This document shows positions 1 to 9,497 of a DNA stretch of 64,000 nt, one piece after another. A model generated the notes under the pieces. That model saw nothing but the letters and a program-made list of their open reading frames with translations, searched no databases and was not told the origin of the DNA. The stretch covers positions 372,001 to 436,000 of the forward strand of contig NZ_LIPD01000001.1 of assembly GCF_001905545.1 (NCBI RefSeq), in the 5' to 3' direction. Every line of letters begins with the position of its first letter. Within the stretch, counting starts at the first letter, position 1. This DNA comes from Streptomyces sp. CB02056. GTDB lineage: Bacteria > Actinomycetota > Actinomycetes > Streptomycetales > Streptomycetaceae. Made by a program: the position numbers and the translations under genes.

Positions 1-2
1 GC

Positions 3-350
3 TGGGCGCTGTCCGACGAGTACCACGCCAACGAGGGCGGCCACATCCGGATCTACCGGGGCGACGAACTGCTCGAGAAGCTCAAGGACGCCGGCCTGGA
101 GCCGTACGGCACCCACCACGCGCACGCGCTGCACTCCCCGTACTGGTGGATCAAGTGCGCGGTCGGCGTCGACAACGACAAGGCGCTGCCGGTCAAGGCC
201 TACCACCAGCTGCTGGTCTGGGACATCGTCGGCACCCCGGTGATCAGCAGCCTCACCAGGGCCGCCGAGCGGGCCCTCAACCCGGTGATCGGCAAGAGCT
301 TCGTCGCGTACGCCTCCAAGCCCAACCGCGCGCCGGGCGGGACGGCGTGA
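3..350 (+). CDS. SAM-dependent methyltransferase, C-terminal part
   Basis: This is the last 115 codons of a gene that begins before the window, open from base 3 to the TGA at 348-350. The visible part ends with a Tyr/Trp/His-rich stretch (HALHSPYWWIKCAVG) and a lysine- and proline-rich tail. This matches the C-terminal end of class I methyltransferases that in actinomycetes precede a prenyltransferase-type gene. The SAM-binding motifs lie outside the window, so the class rests on the tail and on context. The stop overlaps the GTG start of the next gene (GTGA), so the two are translationally coupled. Moderate confidence in function, high confidence that this is coding. Confidence 0.6.
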   Translation, partial: WALSDEYHANEGGHIRIYRGDELLEKLKDAGLEPYGTHHAHALHSPYWWIKCAVGVDNDKALPVKAYHQLLVWDIVGTPVISSLTRAAERALNPVIGKSFVAYASKPNRAPGGTA

Positions 351-1408
351 CGGCCGCCGTCCCCGAGGTGCTGCTGCTCGACGGGGTGCTCGACGCCGAG
401 CAGGCCGCCGACACCGTGCGCAGCATCCTGGCCGAGCAGCGCCCCGACGGCGCCATACCCTGGTTCGCCGGCCACCACCTCGACCCCTGGGACCACACCG
501 AGGCGGCGATGGCCCTCGACACGGCCGGCGAGCACGCCGCCGCCGAGGCCGCCTACCGCTGGCTCGCCGCCGCCCAGAACCCGGACGGCTCCTGGTACGC
601 CGCGTACACCGACGGCGCGGTCACCGACCGGGCCAAGGAGAGCAACTTCTGCGCGTACATCGCGGTCGGGGTCTGGCACCACCACCTCAGCACCGGCGAC
701 GACGCCTTCCTGGAGTGGATCTGGCCGGTCGTCCGGCGCGCCCTGGACTTCATCGTCGGGCTGCGGCTGCCCGGCGGCCCGATCGCCTGGCGGGTCGACG
801 GGGACGGCACCGCCACCGACGAGGCGCTGCTCACCGGCTCGTCCAGCATCCTGCACGCGCTGCGCTGCGGCCTGGCCGTCGCCGAGTACCTGGAGGAGCC
901 GCAGCCCGACTGGGAGCTCGCGGCCGGCCGGCTGGGGCACGCCGTCTCCCACCACCCCGAGCGGTTCCTGGACAAGGGCCGCTACTCGATGGACTGGTAC
1001 TACCCGGTGCTCGGCACCGGCCTGCGCGGCGAGGCGGCGGTGGCCCGGATCGAGCGGGACTGGGAGCGCTTCGTCGTCCCCGGCCTCGGCGTGCGCTGCG
1101 TCAGCGACCGCCCGTGGGTGACCGGCGGCGAGAGCGCCGAGCTGGCGCTCGCGCTCTGGGCCATCGGCCAGTCCGACCGCGCGGTGGACATCCTGCGCTG
1201 GATCCAGAAGCACCTGCGGCACGAGGACGGCTCGTACTGGACCGGGTACGTCTTCGAGGACGACGCGATCTGGCCGGAGGAGCGCACCACCTGGACGGCC
1301 GGGGCGCTGCTGCTCGCGGTCGCCGCGCTCGGCGGGGACCCGGCGACGGTCGCGGTCTTCGGCGGGGAGCAGCTGCCGGCCGGGCTGGTGGTCGCGGACT
1401 GCTGCTGA
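347..1408 (+). CDS. Prenyltransferase/squalene-oxidase-repeat (alpha-toroid) protein
   Basis: A 353-aa protein. It begins at the GTG at 347, which overlaps the upstream stop; an in-frame ATG at 146 is inside the methyltransferase gene and was not used. It shows the repeat pattern of alpha/alpha-toroid proteins: QNPDGSWYAAY near residue 80, a second H-E-D-G-S-Y-W-T-G-Y repeat near residue 300, and tryptophan-rich helices between them. The family covers terpene cyclase and prenyltransferase folds and also glycan-processing toroids, so the substrate is unknown. Coupling to a methyltransferase suggests both act in one small biosynthetic or cell-envelope pathway (inference). A strong hairpin terminator follows at 1492-1527. 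Confidence 0.8.
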   Translation: MTAAVPEVLLLDGVLDAEQAADTVRSILAEQRPDGAIPWFAGHHLDPWDHTEAAMALDTAGEHAAAEAAYRWLAAAQNPDGSWYAAYTDGAVTDRAKESNFCAYIAVGVWHHHLSTGDDAFLEWIWPVVRRALDFIVGLRLPGGPIAWRVDGDGTATDEALLTGSSSILHALRCGLAVAEYLEEPQPDWELAAGRLGHAVSHHPERFLDKGRYSMDWYYPVLGTGLRGEAAVARIERDWERFVVPGLGVRCVSDRPWVTGGESAELALALWAIGQSDRAVDILRWIQKHLRHEDGSYWTGYVFEDDAIWPEERTTWTAGALLLAVAALGGDPATVAVFGGEQLPAGLVVADCC

Positions 1409-1491
1409 GCCCGGCGCACTGCGCGCGGAACGGCGCGCGGGGGACGGGCGCACAGGGCGCGGACACGGCGCGGACACGGCGCGTACACGCG

Positions 1492-1527
1492 GAAGGGGCG
1501 GGACCGGAGAACCGGTCCCGCCCCTTC
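1492..1527. terminator. Bidirectional hairpin terminator
   Basis: A perfect 16-bp stem (1492-1507 with 1512-1527) closed by an AGAA loop lies between two convergent genes that end at 1408 and 1562. There is no long T-run, as is usual in actinomycetes. Confidence 0.85.
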
Positions 1528-1561
1528 GCGGTGTGCGTCCGCGGGCGTCAGCCGTGCTGTC

Positions 1562-2473
1562 TCAGCCGCGCTGGATGCCCGTGGTGTCGGCCAGCACGCC
1601 CTGGCTGCCGTCCGGCAGCTGCGCGACCAGCGCGGCGCCGCGCTGCTCGACGGCCAGGTACCAAGTGCCCGGCACGACCTCGCCGACCGGGGCGCCGGCC
1701 GGGTTGTCCTTCGGGGCCAGCTGGCGCGGGGCCGGGACGGCGAACCAGAACGGCTGGAAGTCCGCCGCCGGGGCGGGCGCCTGCTGCGCGGCCGGGACCG
1801 GCTGCGGGGCCGGGGCGCCGGCGTCGTGCGGCTGGGCGGCCTGGACCGGCTGGCCGGGCTGCGGCTGGCCGGCGCCCGGGTAGCCGTAGCCGCCCTGGCC
1901 GCCGAACGCCGGGTCGTGGCCCTGGGCCGGGTAGCCGTACTGGCCGGGCTGGCCGGGGGCACCCGGCTGACCGGGCTGGCCCGGGTAGCCGTACTGGCCG
2001 GGGACGGCCGCCGGGCGGTCGGCGGCCAGCGGGGCCTTCAGTGCGGGCACCAGGGGGCCCGCGGCGGCCGCGCCGGCCAGCGCGAGCAGCGCGATGAAGC
2101 CGAGCCAGGCGCCGAAGCCGTGGCTGACGACGGAGCTGGAGGTGCCGCCGCCGAGCGCCCAGACCGAGGTCCACAGCGCCGCGACGGAGAGGGCGATGCC
2201 CCACTGGTCCAGCCGCAGGCCGAGCACCTGGCGGTTGGCCGCGGCCGCACCCTGGAAGCGCTGCACCAGGATCAGCACCGCGGCGGCGATGCCGAGGAGG
2301 TAGATCGACGGCAGGATGGGGAACAGGTCCGTGCTCCACGCGTTCTGCGACGGCGGGCAGTACCGGCTGTTGCCGCAGTCCACGGTCCAGTAAGGCAGGA
2401 AGGAGGCGATGAAGAGCAGGACGGCCGCGCCTGCGACGGCGGCGTCTCCCCTGGTGAGAGCGCGCAGATTCAC
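1562..2473 (-). CDS. Four-TM membrane protein with Pro/Gly/Gln/Tyr-rich tail
   Basis: A 303-aa protein. The GTG at 2471-2473 is chosen because a GAGGGG ribosome site lies 7 bases upstream; an in-frame ATG at 2566 has none. Four hydrophobic segments sit near residues 10-30, 51-71, 91-108 and 118-139. The first loop holds two Cys (VDCGNSRYCPP) that could form a disulfide outside the membrane. Residues about 155-255 are a low-complexity stretch of PGQYGYPGQ-type repeats, and a compact C-terminal domain (GTWYLAVEQRG) closes the protein. It resembles the DUF5336-like membrane proteins of actinomycetes; no function is known. It is transcribed in the same direction as the next two genes on this strand. 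Confidence 0.75.
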   Translation of the reverse strand: MNLRALTRGDAAVAGAAVLLFIASFLPYWTVDCGNSRYCPPSQNAWSTDLFPILPSIYLLGIAAAVLILVQRFQGAAAANRQVLGLRLDQWGIALSVAALWTSVWALGGGTSSSVVSHGFGAWLGFIALLALAGAAAAGPLVPALKAPLAADRPAAVPGQYGYPGQPGQPGAPGQPGQYGYPAQGHDPAFGGQGGYGYPGAGQPQPGQPVQAAQPHDAGAPAPQPVPAAQQAPAPAADFQPFWFAVPAPRQLAPKDNPAGAPVGEVVPGTWYLAVEQRGAALVAQLPDGSQGVLADTTGIQRG

Positions 2474-2668
2474 TAACGTTCCCCTCGTTGACGTGTCGTG
2501 GACGGTGGTTCGCGCGGTCGGGCCGACCGGCCGAAACTCCCGAACGGACCAGAAGCCTAGGCCCAACCGTCCTGCCGGTGCACGGCGGGACCGGGAATGG
2601 GGTGAACTCGTTGCAAACCGTGCGGTCCGGGCGGAGCGTCGTCCTCCGCCGGTCGCGGCCCAACTCCC

Positions 2669-3709
2669 TTACCGCTCTTCGGTCTTCTCTTGGGTCGTCA
2701 GGAAAGCGGTCAGCGCGTCGGCGATCCCCCGGGCCGCCTGCTGGCGCCACTGAGGGTCCGTCATCCGCTTCGCGTCCGTCGAGTTGCGCATGTTACCGCA
2801 CTCGATGAACACCTTGGGGACCGTCGAGAGGTTGAGGCCGCCCAGGTCGGAGCGGGTGTCCAGGCCGTCCTTGGCGATGTAGTCCGCGTACGGCTCGCCG
2901 GTCGCGGCGTGGAACCGGTCGCGCAGCAGGAGGCCGAGCCGGCGCGAGGGGGCGACGATCGCCGCGTTGTCCGCCTTCCCCGCCACCACCCGGGCGGGCA
3001 TGATCACGTGGAACCCGCTGCCGCTCGCCGGGCCGCCGTCCCCGTGCACCGAGACCGCGACGTCGGCGTGGGCGTCGGCGCCCGCGCGGGCCCGCTCGTC
3101 GACGCACGGGCCCCAGGGCCGGTCGCCGTCCTGCACCAGGACCACCGTGGCGCCCCGGGCGGCCAGCAGGGCGCGGGCCCGGCGGGAGACGTCCAGGGTG
3201 TACTCGGCCTCGGTGTAGCCGGCGTTGGTCTCGGTGCCGGTGGTGTCGCACTCCTTGCGGGCGTTGCCGATGTCCACCTGGCGGTTGATCTCGGCGGTGT
3301 GGGCGGAGTTCCCGGGGTTGTGGCCGGGGTCGAGCAGGACGGTGCGGCCGGTCAGGACCGCGGCGTCGGCGGGCTCGGGCGGGGCCTCGGCCGCCGGGGT
3401 GGTGGACGGCGGCGGTGCGACCGGCGGGGTGAGGGGCGCGGCGGTGCCGTCGGCCGGGGCGCCGGGGTCGGCGGCGCCCGGCTGGTCCGTGGCCGTCGGG
3501 GCGGGCGGCGCCGAAGCCGGGTCGGCAGTCGGGGACGAGGCGGCCGGGGCCGACGCGGCCGGGGCCGCCGTGGCGCCCGCCGGGCCTGAGTGGTCGAGGG
3601 CCCGCCAGCCGAACCAGCCCGCCGTGCAGAGCGGAACGGCCACGGCCGCGGCGGTGGTGGCGCGCAGCAGGGCGGAGCGGCGGGGCGGTCGGGGGGCGGT
3701 GCCGGTCAC
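2669..3709 (-). CDS. N-acetylmuramoyl-L-alanine amidase (Amidase_3), secreted or membrane-anchored
   Basis: 346 aa. An N-terminal hydrophobic segment (about residues 12-33) is a signal peptide or anchor, followed by an Ala/Pro/Thr-rich linker to about residue 120. The catalytic domain has the zinc ligands of the Amidase_3 family: His in LLDPGHN, Glu in YTEAEYTLD and His in SVHGDGG, plus the catalytic Glu in VFIECGNMRN. The enzyme cleaves the amide bond between MurNAc and the stem peptide of peptidoglycan. Its start lies 7 bp after the stop of the upstream Pro-rich membrane protein (3717-4988), so the two are likely co-transcribed. The family assignment is secure; its role in division or in spore development is not visible from sequence. 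Confidence 0.92.
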   Translation of the reverse strand: MTGTAPRPPRRSALLRATTAAAVAVPLCTAGWFGWRALDHSGPAGATAAPAASAPAASSPTADPASAPPAPTATDQPGAADPGAPADGTAAPLTPPVAPPPSTTPAAEAPPEPADAAVLTGRTVLLDPGHNPGNSAHTAEINRQVDIGNARKECDTTGTETNAGYTEAEYTLDVSRRARALLAARGATVVLVQDGDRPWGPCVDERARAGADAHADVAVSVHGDGGPASGSGFHVIMPARVVAGKADNAAIVAPSRRLGLLLRDRFHAATGEPYADYIAKDGLDTRSDLGGLNLSTVPKVFIECGNMRNSTDAKRMTDPQWRQQAARGIADALTAFLTTQEKTEER

Positions 3710-3716
3710 TGGTCGG

Positions 3717-4988
3717 TCAGATCCTGTCCTGGGTGCGCGGAGTCAGGCCGTAGCTCTTCGCGATCGCGTTCCACTTGGTCATGAAGTCCGTCTTCGCCTG
3801 CGTGGCCTGCGGGTTGAGCTCGTCCGCGTGCTTCTTGTCGGCGGTGGCCGGGGCCCGGCCGGTGCAGCCCTGGGCGGCGACGGCGCGCGCCCAGCTCGCG
3901 TACGCCTTGTCTATGTCGGCGGACAACTGCCAGGCGGACTTCAGGGAGTTCACCGCGTCCGCGCCGCCCGGCACGTCCGTGACACTCAGTTGGGAGAGCT
4001 TGGCCAGCAGGGCGGTCCGCTGGCTCGCGCCGTTGTCGAAGTCCTGCGCGGCGCTCTCGATGTCGGCCTTCGGCGGGCAGCTGGTCACCTTGGCGACGGC
4101 GCTGCCGATCGGGGCCTTGGCGCTCTCGCCCTCGCTGAGCAGGCCGTCCAGCGCCTGGGCCTGCGCCTTGGCGCCCGGACCGGGAGCGGTCGAGCTCGGC
4201 GACGGCGTACCGGCGGGCGAGCCGGACGCGCTCGCGGCGGCGCTCGGCGCACCGTCCGCACCCGTGGGCGCGGTCGCGGGCGGCGGGTTCTCCGCGCCGG
4301 TCGCCGGGGCCGAGGCCGGGGCGGGCGCGGCCTGGCCGTCCTTGTCGCCGCCGCCCCGCAGGGCGAACAGCAGGCCGCCGCCGACCGCCAGCACCAGGAG
4401 CAGCGCGAAGCCGATCAGCAGCGGGGCCCTGCGGTTGGTCGGCCGGTCCTCGTCGTCCCCGTGGGCGGTCCCGGTCGGGTAGTCGGGCTGGGCGCCGTAG
4501 GGGAGCGGGGTCCCGTACGGGGGCTGGGCGCCGTACGGGGACTGCGGCGGGGCGGCGGGCGGCTGCAGGAGGTAGTCGTAGCCGGGGGTCTGCCGCGTCT
4601 CCTGCTGCGGGGCGTGGGACGGCGGACCCGCGTGGGAGGGGAACGGCGCGGACGCCGGCGGGGCGGCCGGGGGCGGCGGGGCGGCGCCGGGGAACAGCCG
4701 GGCGGTCGGCGGGTCGTAGCCGGGCGAGGCGGCCAGGTACGGGCGGGCGCCCAGCGGCGGGCCCTGGTCGCCGACGGCGCCGGGCGAGGGCGGCGGGGCC
4801 ATCGGACCGGGCTGGGCGGCGGACTGCGGGGCCGTGGACTGCGGAGCCGCGGGAGGCTGGGGGGTGGCGGGCGCCTCGGGGACGGGCTGCGCGTCGGCCG
4901 GGCGCTGCGGGCCGCGCACCCAGCCGCCGGCGCCGCCGCGCGCGGTCGGGTCCCAGACCGCCGGAGCGCTGTTCTGCTGGTCCGTCAT
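3717..4988 (-). CDS. Pro-rich single-pass membrane protein
   Basis: 423 aa from the ATG at 4986-4988 (MTDQQNSAPAVWDP). An in-frame ATG at 5078 adds a 30-residue tail of non-conserved type and was rejected. Residues 1 to about 190 are cytoplasmic low complexity rich in Pro, Ala, Gln and Tyr. One transmembrane helix follows an RRAPLL stretch (APLLIGFALLLVLAVGGGLL). After it comes an Ala/Pro/Ser linker and a helical extracytoplasmic domain of about 130 residues with two Cys. Related proteins are common in Streptomyces and have no known function. Placement directly upstream of a cell-wall amidase suggests an envelope role, possibly as its partner (inference). Confidence 0.75.
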   Translation of the reverse strand: MTDQQNSAPAVWDPTARGGAGGWVRGPQRPADAQPVPEAPATPQPPAAPQSTAPQSAAQPGPMAPPPSPGAVGDQGPPLGARPYLAASPGYDPPTARLFPGAAPPPPAAPPASAPFPSHAGPPSHAPQQETRQTPGYDYLLQPPAAPPQSPYGAQPPYGTPLPYGAQPDYPTGTAHGDDEDRPTNRRAPLLIGFALLLVLAVGGGLLFALRGGGDKDGQAAPAPASAPATGAENPPPATAPTGADGAPSAAASASGSPAGTPSPSSTAPGPGAKAQAQALDGLLSEGESAKAPIGSAVAKVTSCPPKADIESAAQDFDNGASQRTALLAKLSQLSVTDVPGGADAVNSLKSAWQLSADIDKAYASWARAVAAQGCTGRAPATADKKHADELNPQATQAKTDFMTKWNAIAKSYGLTPRTQDRI

Positions 4989-5124
4989 GTCGCTGCTGGC
5001 CCCCACCGTCCGCCGATGCTCTGCCTGGTGCTGCGCGGCCACCGTACCGTTCGAACCCCTGCCCGGCAGCCCCGGCACGACGTTAGAGCATCGGCGCGGG
5101 GCCCCGGGAACGAACGGGCGTCTC

Positions 5125-5778
5125 CTACCGCGCGGAGCGGCGCAGGACGCGCAGGGAGCCGGTCACCGAGACCTCCTCGAAGCCCTCGGCCAGCGCCCGC
5201 AGGTACACCCGGTACGGGGCCTGGCCGCCGTCCGCCGGGTCGGGGAACACGTCGTGCACCACCAGCAGGCCCTCCGGCGCCAGGTGCGGCACCCAGCCCT
5301 CGTAGTCGCCGGTCGCGTGCTCGTCGGTGTGCCCGCCGTCGATGAACACCAGGCCCAGCGGGCGCCCCCACAGCGCGGCGATCCGCGGCGAGCGGCCGAC
5401 CAGCGCCACCACGTGCTCCTCCAGCCCGGCGGCGTGCAGGGCGCGGCGGAACCGCGGCAGGGTGTCCATCAGCCCGACCTCGGGGTCGACCAGGGTCGGG
5501 TCGTGGTACTCCCAGCCGGGCTGCTGCTCCTCCGAGCCGCGGTGGTGGTCGACGGTCAGCGCGACCGTCCCCGCCTCCACCGCCGCCGCCGCGAGCAGGA
5601 TCGCCGAGCGGCCGCAGTAGGTGCCGATCTCCAGCACCGGCAGCCCGGTGGTCCGGGCCGCCTCCACCGCCGCCGCGTACAGCGCGAGCCCCTCGTCCAC
5701 CGGCATGAACCCGGTGGCCTCCTCGAACGCCGCCAGCACCTCGGGTGCCGGCTCGGCGCTCAGCAGCAGGTCGGACAT
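5125..5778 (-). CDS. Class I SAM-dependent methyltransferase
   Basis: 217 aa. The ATG at 5776-5778 is preceded by GAGGAG, a good ribosome site; a longer reading to 6075 was rejected as low-complexity shadow. Motif I is VLEIGTYCGRSAILLA (about residues 48-63), followed by an acidic cofactor site (TVDHHRGSEE) and the post-I block LVFIDGGHTDEHATGDYEGW. This arrangement matches the Methyltransf_24 group, close to cephalosporin-hydroxylase/CmcI-like and catechol O-methyltransferase-fold enzymes. The substrate is unknown. It is probably its own transcription unit. Confidence 0.85.
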   Translation of the reverse strand: MSDLLLSAEPAPEVLAAFEEATGFMPVDEGLALYAAAVEAARTTGLPVLEIGTYCGRSAILLAAAAVEAGTVALTVDHHRGSEEQQPGWEYHDPTLVDPEVGLMDTLPRFRRALHAAGLEEHVVALVGRSPRIAALWGRPLGLVFIDGGHTDEHATGDYEGWVPHLAPEGLLVVHDVFPDPADGGQAPYRVYLRALAEGFEEVSVTGSLRVLRRSAR

Positions 5779-5899
5779 GCGGTGCTCCTCGGGGGGTCGG
5801 GACGCGGGCGGACGTGCACGGACCCTACTCGACGGTAGCGGTAGCGGCGCCGCCGGGGCGGCCGGCGCCGACCGGTGCCGTACGTCGATCGGGCCGCGG

Positions 5900-7309
5900 T
5901 CAGCCCGCGAGCAGGTCGGCGGCGATCCGGGCGCGGTGCGGGGCCAGCTCGGCGGCGATCGCCCCGACCTCGGCGGGGGTGGCGGTGACGGCGGCCGGCC
6001 GGGCCTCGGCGCGCTCGACCAGGGCGATCCGCAGATGGGTCGGAGGGTGGGTGGAGTCCACGGCGGCGTGGTCACGGGCGCTGAGCCGCAGCAGGCGCTC
6101 GTGCTCGGTGGCGGGGACGGAGCCGACGTGCTCGCGCAGCCGCTCCCAGAGCAGTTCCGGGGCGGGCGGCTTCGGCCGCTCGGACTGTTCGGGCTGTTCG
6201 GGCCGCTCCGGGCCCCGGCCCCGGCCGCGGCGGACCGTCCGGGGGCGCCGGCGCTCCTCGGCGCGGATCCGGCCCACGGCGGTGCACACCGGGCCGAACA
6301 GCAGGAGCGTCGCGAGCATCCCGCCGACCGCCTCGCTGCCGCCGACCCGGACGGCGAGGGCGTCCGCGCGGTACTCGGCCTGCTGCCCGGCGCGGGAGGT
6401 GAGCCGGTCGAACAGGTAGAGGCCCTGGAGCAGCAGCCAGGCGACGGCCCGCAGGACGACCGCGCCGACCAGCGCGCCGATCCGGATCAGCAGCGAGAGC
6501 TCGTCGCCGTGCGCGCGGCCCGGCCGGTCGGGCCGGACCATGCCGTACCAGGCCGCGAGCGCCGAGACCGCGCTGTGCAGCCAGAGCGAGCGGCGGTGGT
6601 CGCCGTTGACGTGGTGGCCGAACTCGTGGCCGAGCAGGGCGATCCGCTGCCGGTCGTCCAGCACCTCCCAGAACGGCAGGCCCAGTTCGAGGACGGGACG
6701 GCGGCGCAGCCCGACCAGCCCGTAGGAGGCGTTGAACTCGTCGGTGACCCGGATGACGGCCACCGGCGCGGCACCCAGCTCGGCGGCCACCTGGTCCGCC
6801 AGCCCGTACAGGGCCGGGGCCGAGGCGCGGTCGAGGACGTTCTGGTCGCGCGGCACCCGGCCGAGCCGGGGCCGCAGCGCGACCGCGACCACCAGCGCCA
6901 CCACGCCCGCGCAGCGCTGCACCGTGCTCCCGGTGACGAGCAGCCAGACCGCCAGGCAGAGCAGGCCGACGGTGACCAGGTGGACCAGGCCGGCGGCGGC
7001 GGAGGCCAGCAGCCAGTCGCGGCGGGCGGTCGGGGAGTCGCCGCCGGCGGCCTGCTCCTCGAACAGCCGGTCGGTGCGGTCGGCCGCCGCCCGCTCGCGC
7101 CGGGTGGGCGCGGGAGCGCCGTCCTGACCGGGGGACAGGTTCCAGTCGCAGGCCGGGCACCAGGCGGTGAAGCGCGGGTCGGCGGTCAGCGCGGCGGCGC
7201 AGCGGGGGCAGGCCGCGCCGTGGGCGGGCTGCTCGGGGGAGGTCGGCGAGGGCGCCGGTGGGGACGTCGGCGCGGACGTCGGAAGGGGTGTCGACACGGT
7301 GGTGATCAT
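5900..7309 (-). CDS. M48-family zinc metalloprotease with N-terminal zinc ribbon
   Basis: 469 aa. The N-terminus (about residues 30-60) holds two CxxC pairs (ACPRCAA and WCPACDW), a predicted zinc ribbon. Two hydrophobic segments follow (about residues 100-150). The protease core has HEFGHHVNGDH near residues 226-236, which contains the HExxH zinc and catalytic motif, and a later Glu-containing helix (EYRADALAVRVGG) supplies the third ligand. Further hydrophobic helices near residues 255-300 fit an integral-membrane protease related to HtpX/Ste24. Likely role: turnover of membrane proteins with the active site in the cytoplasm (inference). A zinc ribbon fused in front is a variation on the usual HtpX layout. 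Confidence 0.88.
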   Translation of the reverse strand: MITTVSTPLPTSAPTSPPAPSPTSPEQPAHGAACPRCAAALTADPRFTAWCPACDWNLSPGQDGAPAPTRRERAAADRTDRLFEEQAAGGDSPTARRDWLLASAAAGLVHLVTVGLLCLAVWLLVTGSTVQRCAGVVALVVAVALRPRLGRVPRDQNVLDRASAPALYGLADQVAAELGAAPVAVIRVTDEFNASYGLVGLRRRPVLELGLPFWEVLDDRQRIALLGHEFGHHVNGDHRRSLWLHSAVSALAAWYGMVRPDRPGRAHGDELSLLIRIGALVGAVVLRAVAWLLLQGLYLFDRLTSRAGQQAEYRADALAVRVGGSEAVGGMLATLLLFGPVCTAVGRIRAEERRRPRTVRRGRGRGPERPEQPEQSERPKPPAPELLWERLREHVGSVPATEHERLLRLSARDHAAVDSTHPPTHLRIALVERAEARPAAVTATPAEVGAIAAELAPHRARIAADLLAG

Positions 7310-7458
7310 GGCGTGTCGCAGTGGTGGAAGGACAGTGAATTCGTACAGTTCCGCCGGCCGGTTGTTGTGGAACGCGTTCTAGTCGCGTCGCGCCGCCCGT
7401 GCCAGAATCGGCCCGACCGCCGATCCGAGGAACACCAGGCACCCCGGGAGCAGCACCC

Positions 7459-8541
<1,083 letters not shown>

Positions 8542-8572
8542 GGGCGGGCCGCGGCCGGGGCGCTGCTCGGGG

Positions 8573-8624
8573 CTTCGCACAGAGACTTCGGGCGGAGGCT
8601 TCGCACGGAGACTTCGGGCGGAGA
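8573..8624. repeat. Tandem 26-bp direct repeat, two copies
   Basis: Bases 8573-8598 and 8599-8624 are near-identical units beginning CTTCGCAC and ending CGGGCGGAG. They lie in the non-coding tail after the alcohol dehydrogenase gene, just before its terminator. Confidence 0.8.
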
Positions 8625-8637
8625 CCTCGGGAAAGCC

Positions 8638-8679
8638 GAGGGCCCGCCGGGGGAGTCCGTGCCCTCCCGGCGGGCCCTC
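8638..8679. terminator. Hairpin terminator between convergent genes
   Basis: A 14-bp stem (8638-8651 with 8666-8679) and a 14-nt loop lie between the convergent alcohol dehydrogenase gene and the small HGRHR-repeat gene. It can serve both strands. Confidence 0.8.
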
Positions 8680-8706
8680 GTACGCGGTGCCCTGGTGGTG
8701 GTGCGG

Positions 8707-8880
8707 TCAGCCCAGCGCCCCGGCCGCGCGGTGGCGGCCGTGCGGGTCGGACTCCGGGCTGTCGTCGGCGGCGGAGCCACCGCGGTGGCGGCCGTGCGAC
8801 GCGGTGTCCTTGGCCGTCTTCTCGTCGGCGTCGGTCCCGGTAACCGCGGGTCCGGTGGTGTCGGTGAGGGTGTCGGACAT
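8707..8880 (-). CDS. 57-aa protein with two HGRHR repeats, unknown function
   Basis: An ATG at 8878-8880 and a purine-rich GGAAAAG about 9 bases upstream open a 57-codon gene. Residues 1-27 are acidic and Thr/Asp-rich. The second half carries HGRHRG at 29-34 and HGRHRA at 47-52, separated by an Asp/Ser/Glu-rich linker. The repeat is exact at DNA level: 18 bp at 8728-8745 and 8781-8798. There is no signal peptide, Cys or membrane segment. A small protein with a leader-like acidic N-terminus and repeated basic motifs could be a peptide precursor or a nucleic-acid-binding protein; neither is demonstrated. An S9 peptidase gene lies 617 bp upstream on the same strand. I do not recognise the family with certainty. 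Confidence 0.65.
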   Translation of the reverse strand: MSDTLTDTTGPAVTGTDADEKTAKDTASHGRHRGGSAADDSPESDPHGRHRAAGALG

Positions 8881-9497
8881 GAGAATCGTCTTTTCCGTGC
8901 GGAGGGTGCAGGTCATCGGCGCCCGGCCGGCGCCGGTGGCGCACGGTCTGGTCCCCGATCGGGCGCCCGGTACGCGCCCGTAGCCGGTGATCGCGGCCCG
9001 TGCCCCGGTCACCATAACGGCCGGGACGGACGAGATCCTATCGAGATCATGACGCGAGTCCCGCGCTGGTCCCGGGCCCGGAAGCGGGCCTGCGGCCGAC
9101 CGGCTCGCGGCGGCGCGGGGACGGCGCCCGGAGACCGCCGGGCCGGGCCGGCGGCCCGCGCCCGCCGTCCGGCGGCGGCAGCCGGGTCCGCCCGCGGTGC
9201 GGAACTGATGCGGCGCGCAACGATCATCGGCGATCATCAGTGTCCCCGCGTGCGCGGCGGAGGCCCGTTCGACCCGCTCCTCGGCGTCGGCGTCCGGACG
9301 GCGGGCCGCCCGGTCCGGCAGCACGGCCGGGGCGGGGGACGGGCAGGTCCGTGCCAAGGCCGACAAGTGGCGCCCACCTGAGGAGAGTTCACTCGGATCG
9401 CCTAGCGCGGCGTCGAGGCCGCCCGGGGCTGGCGTCTGGGCCTGGCGCCTGGGCTCGGTGCCCGAGCTTGGTGTCCGGGACGGCACCGGGCGGCGGG
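8881..9497. other. 617-bp intergenic region
   Basis: No gene with convincing codon pattern was found on either strand. It must hold the promoter of the HGRHR gene; possible -10 elements on the minus strand are TATGGT (complement of 9011-9016) and TAGGAT (complement of 9035-9040), neither with a good -35. Two copies of CGATCATC occur at 9221-9228 and 9231-9238. Open frames here are shadows without ribosome sites. Confidence 0.5.
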
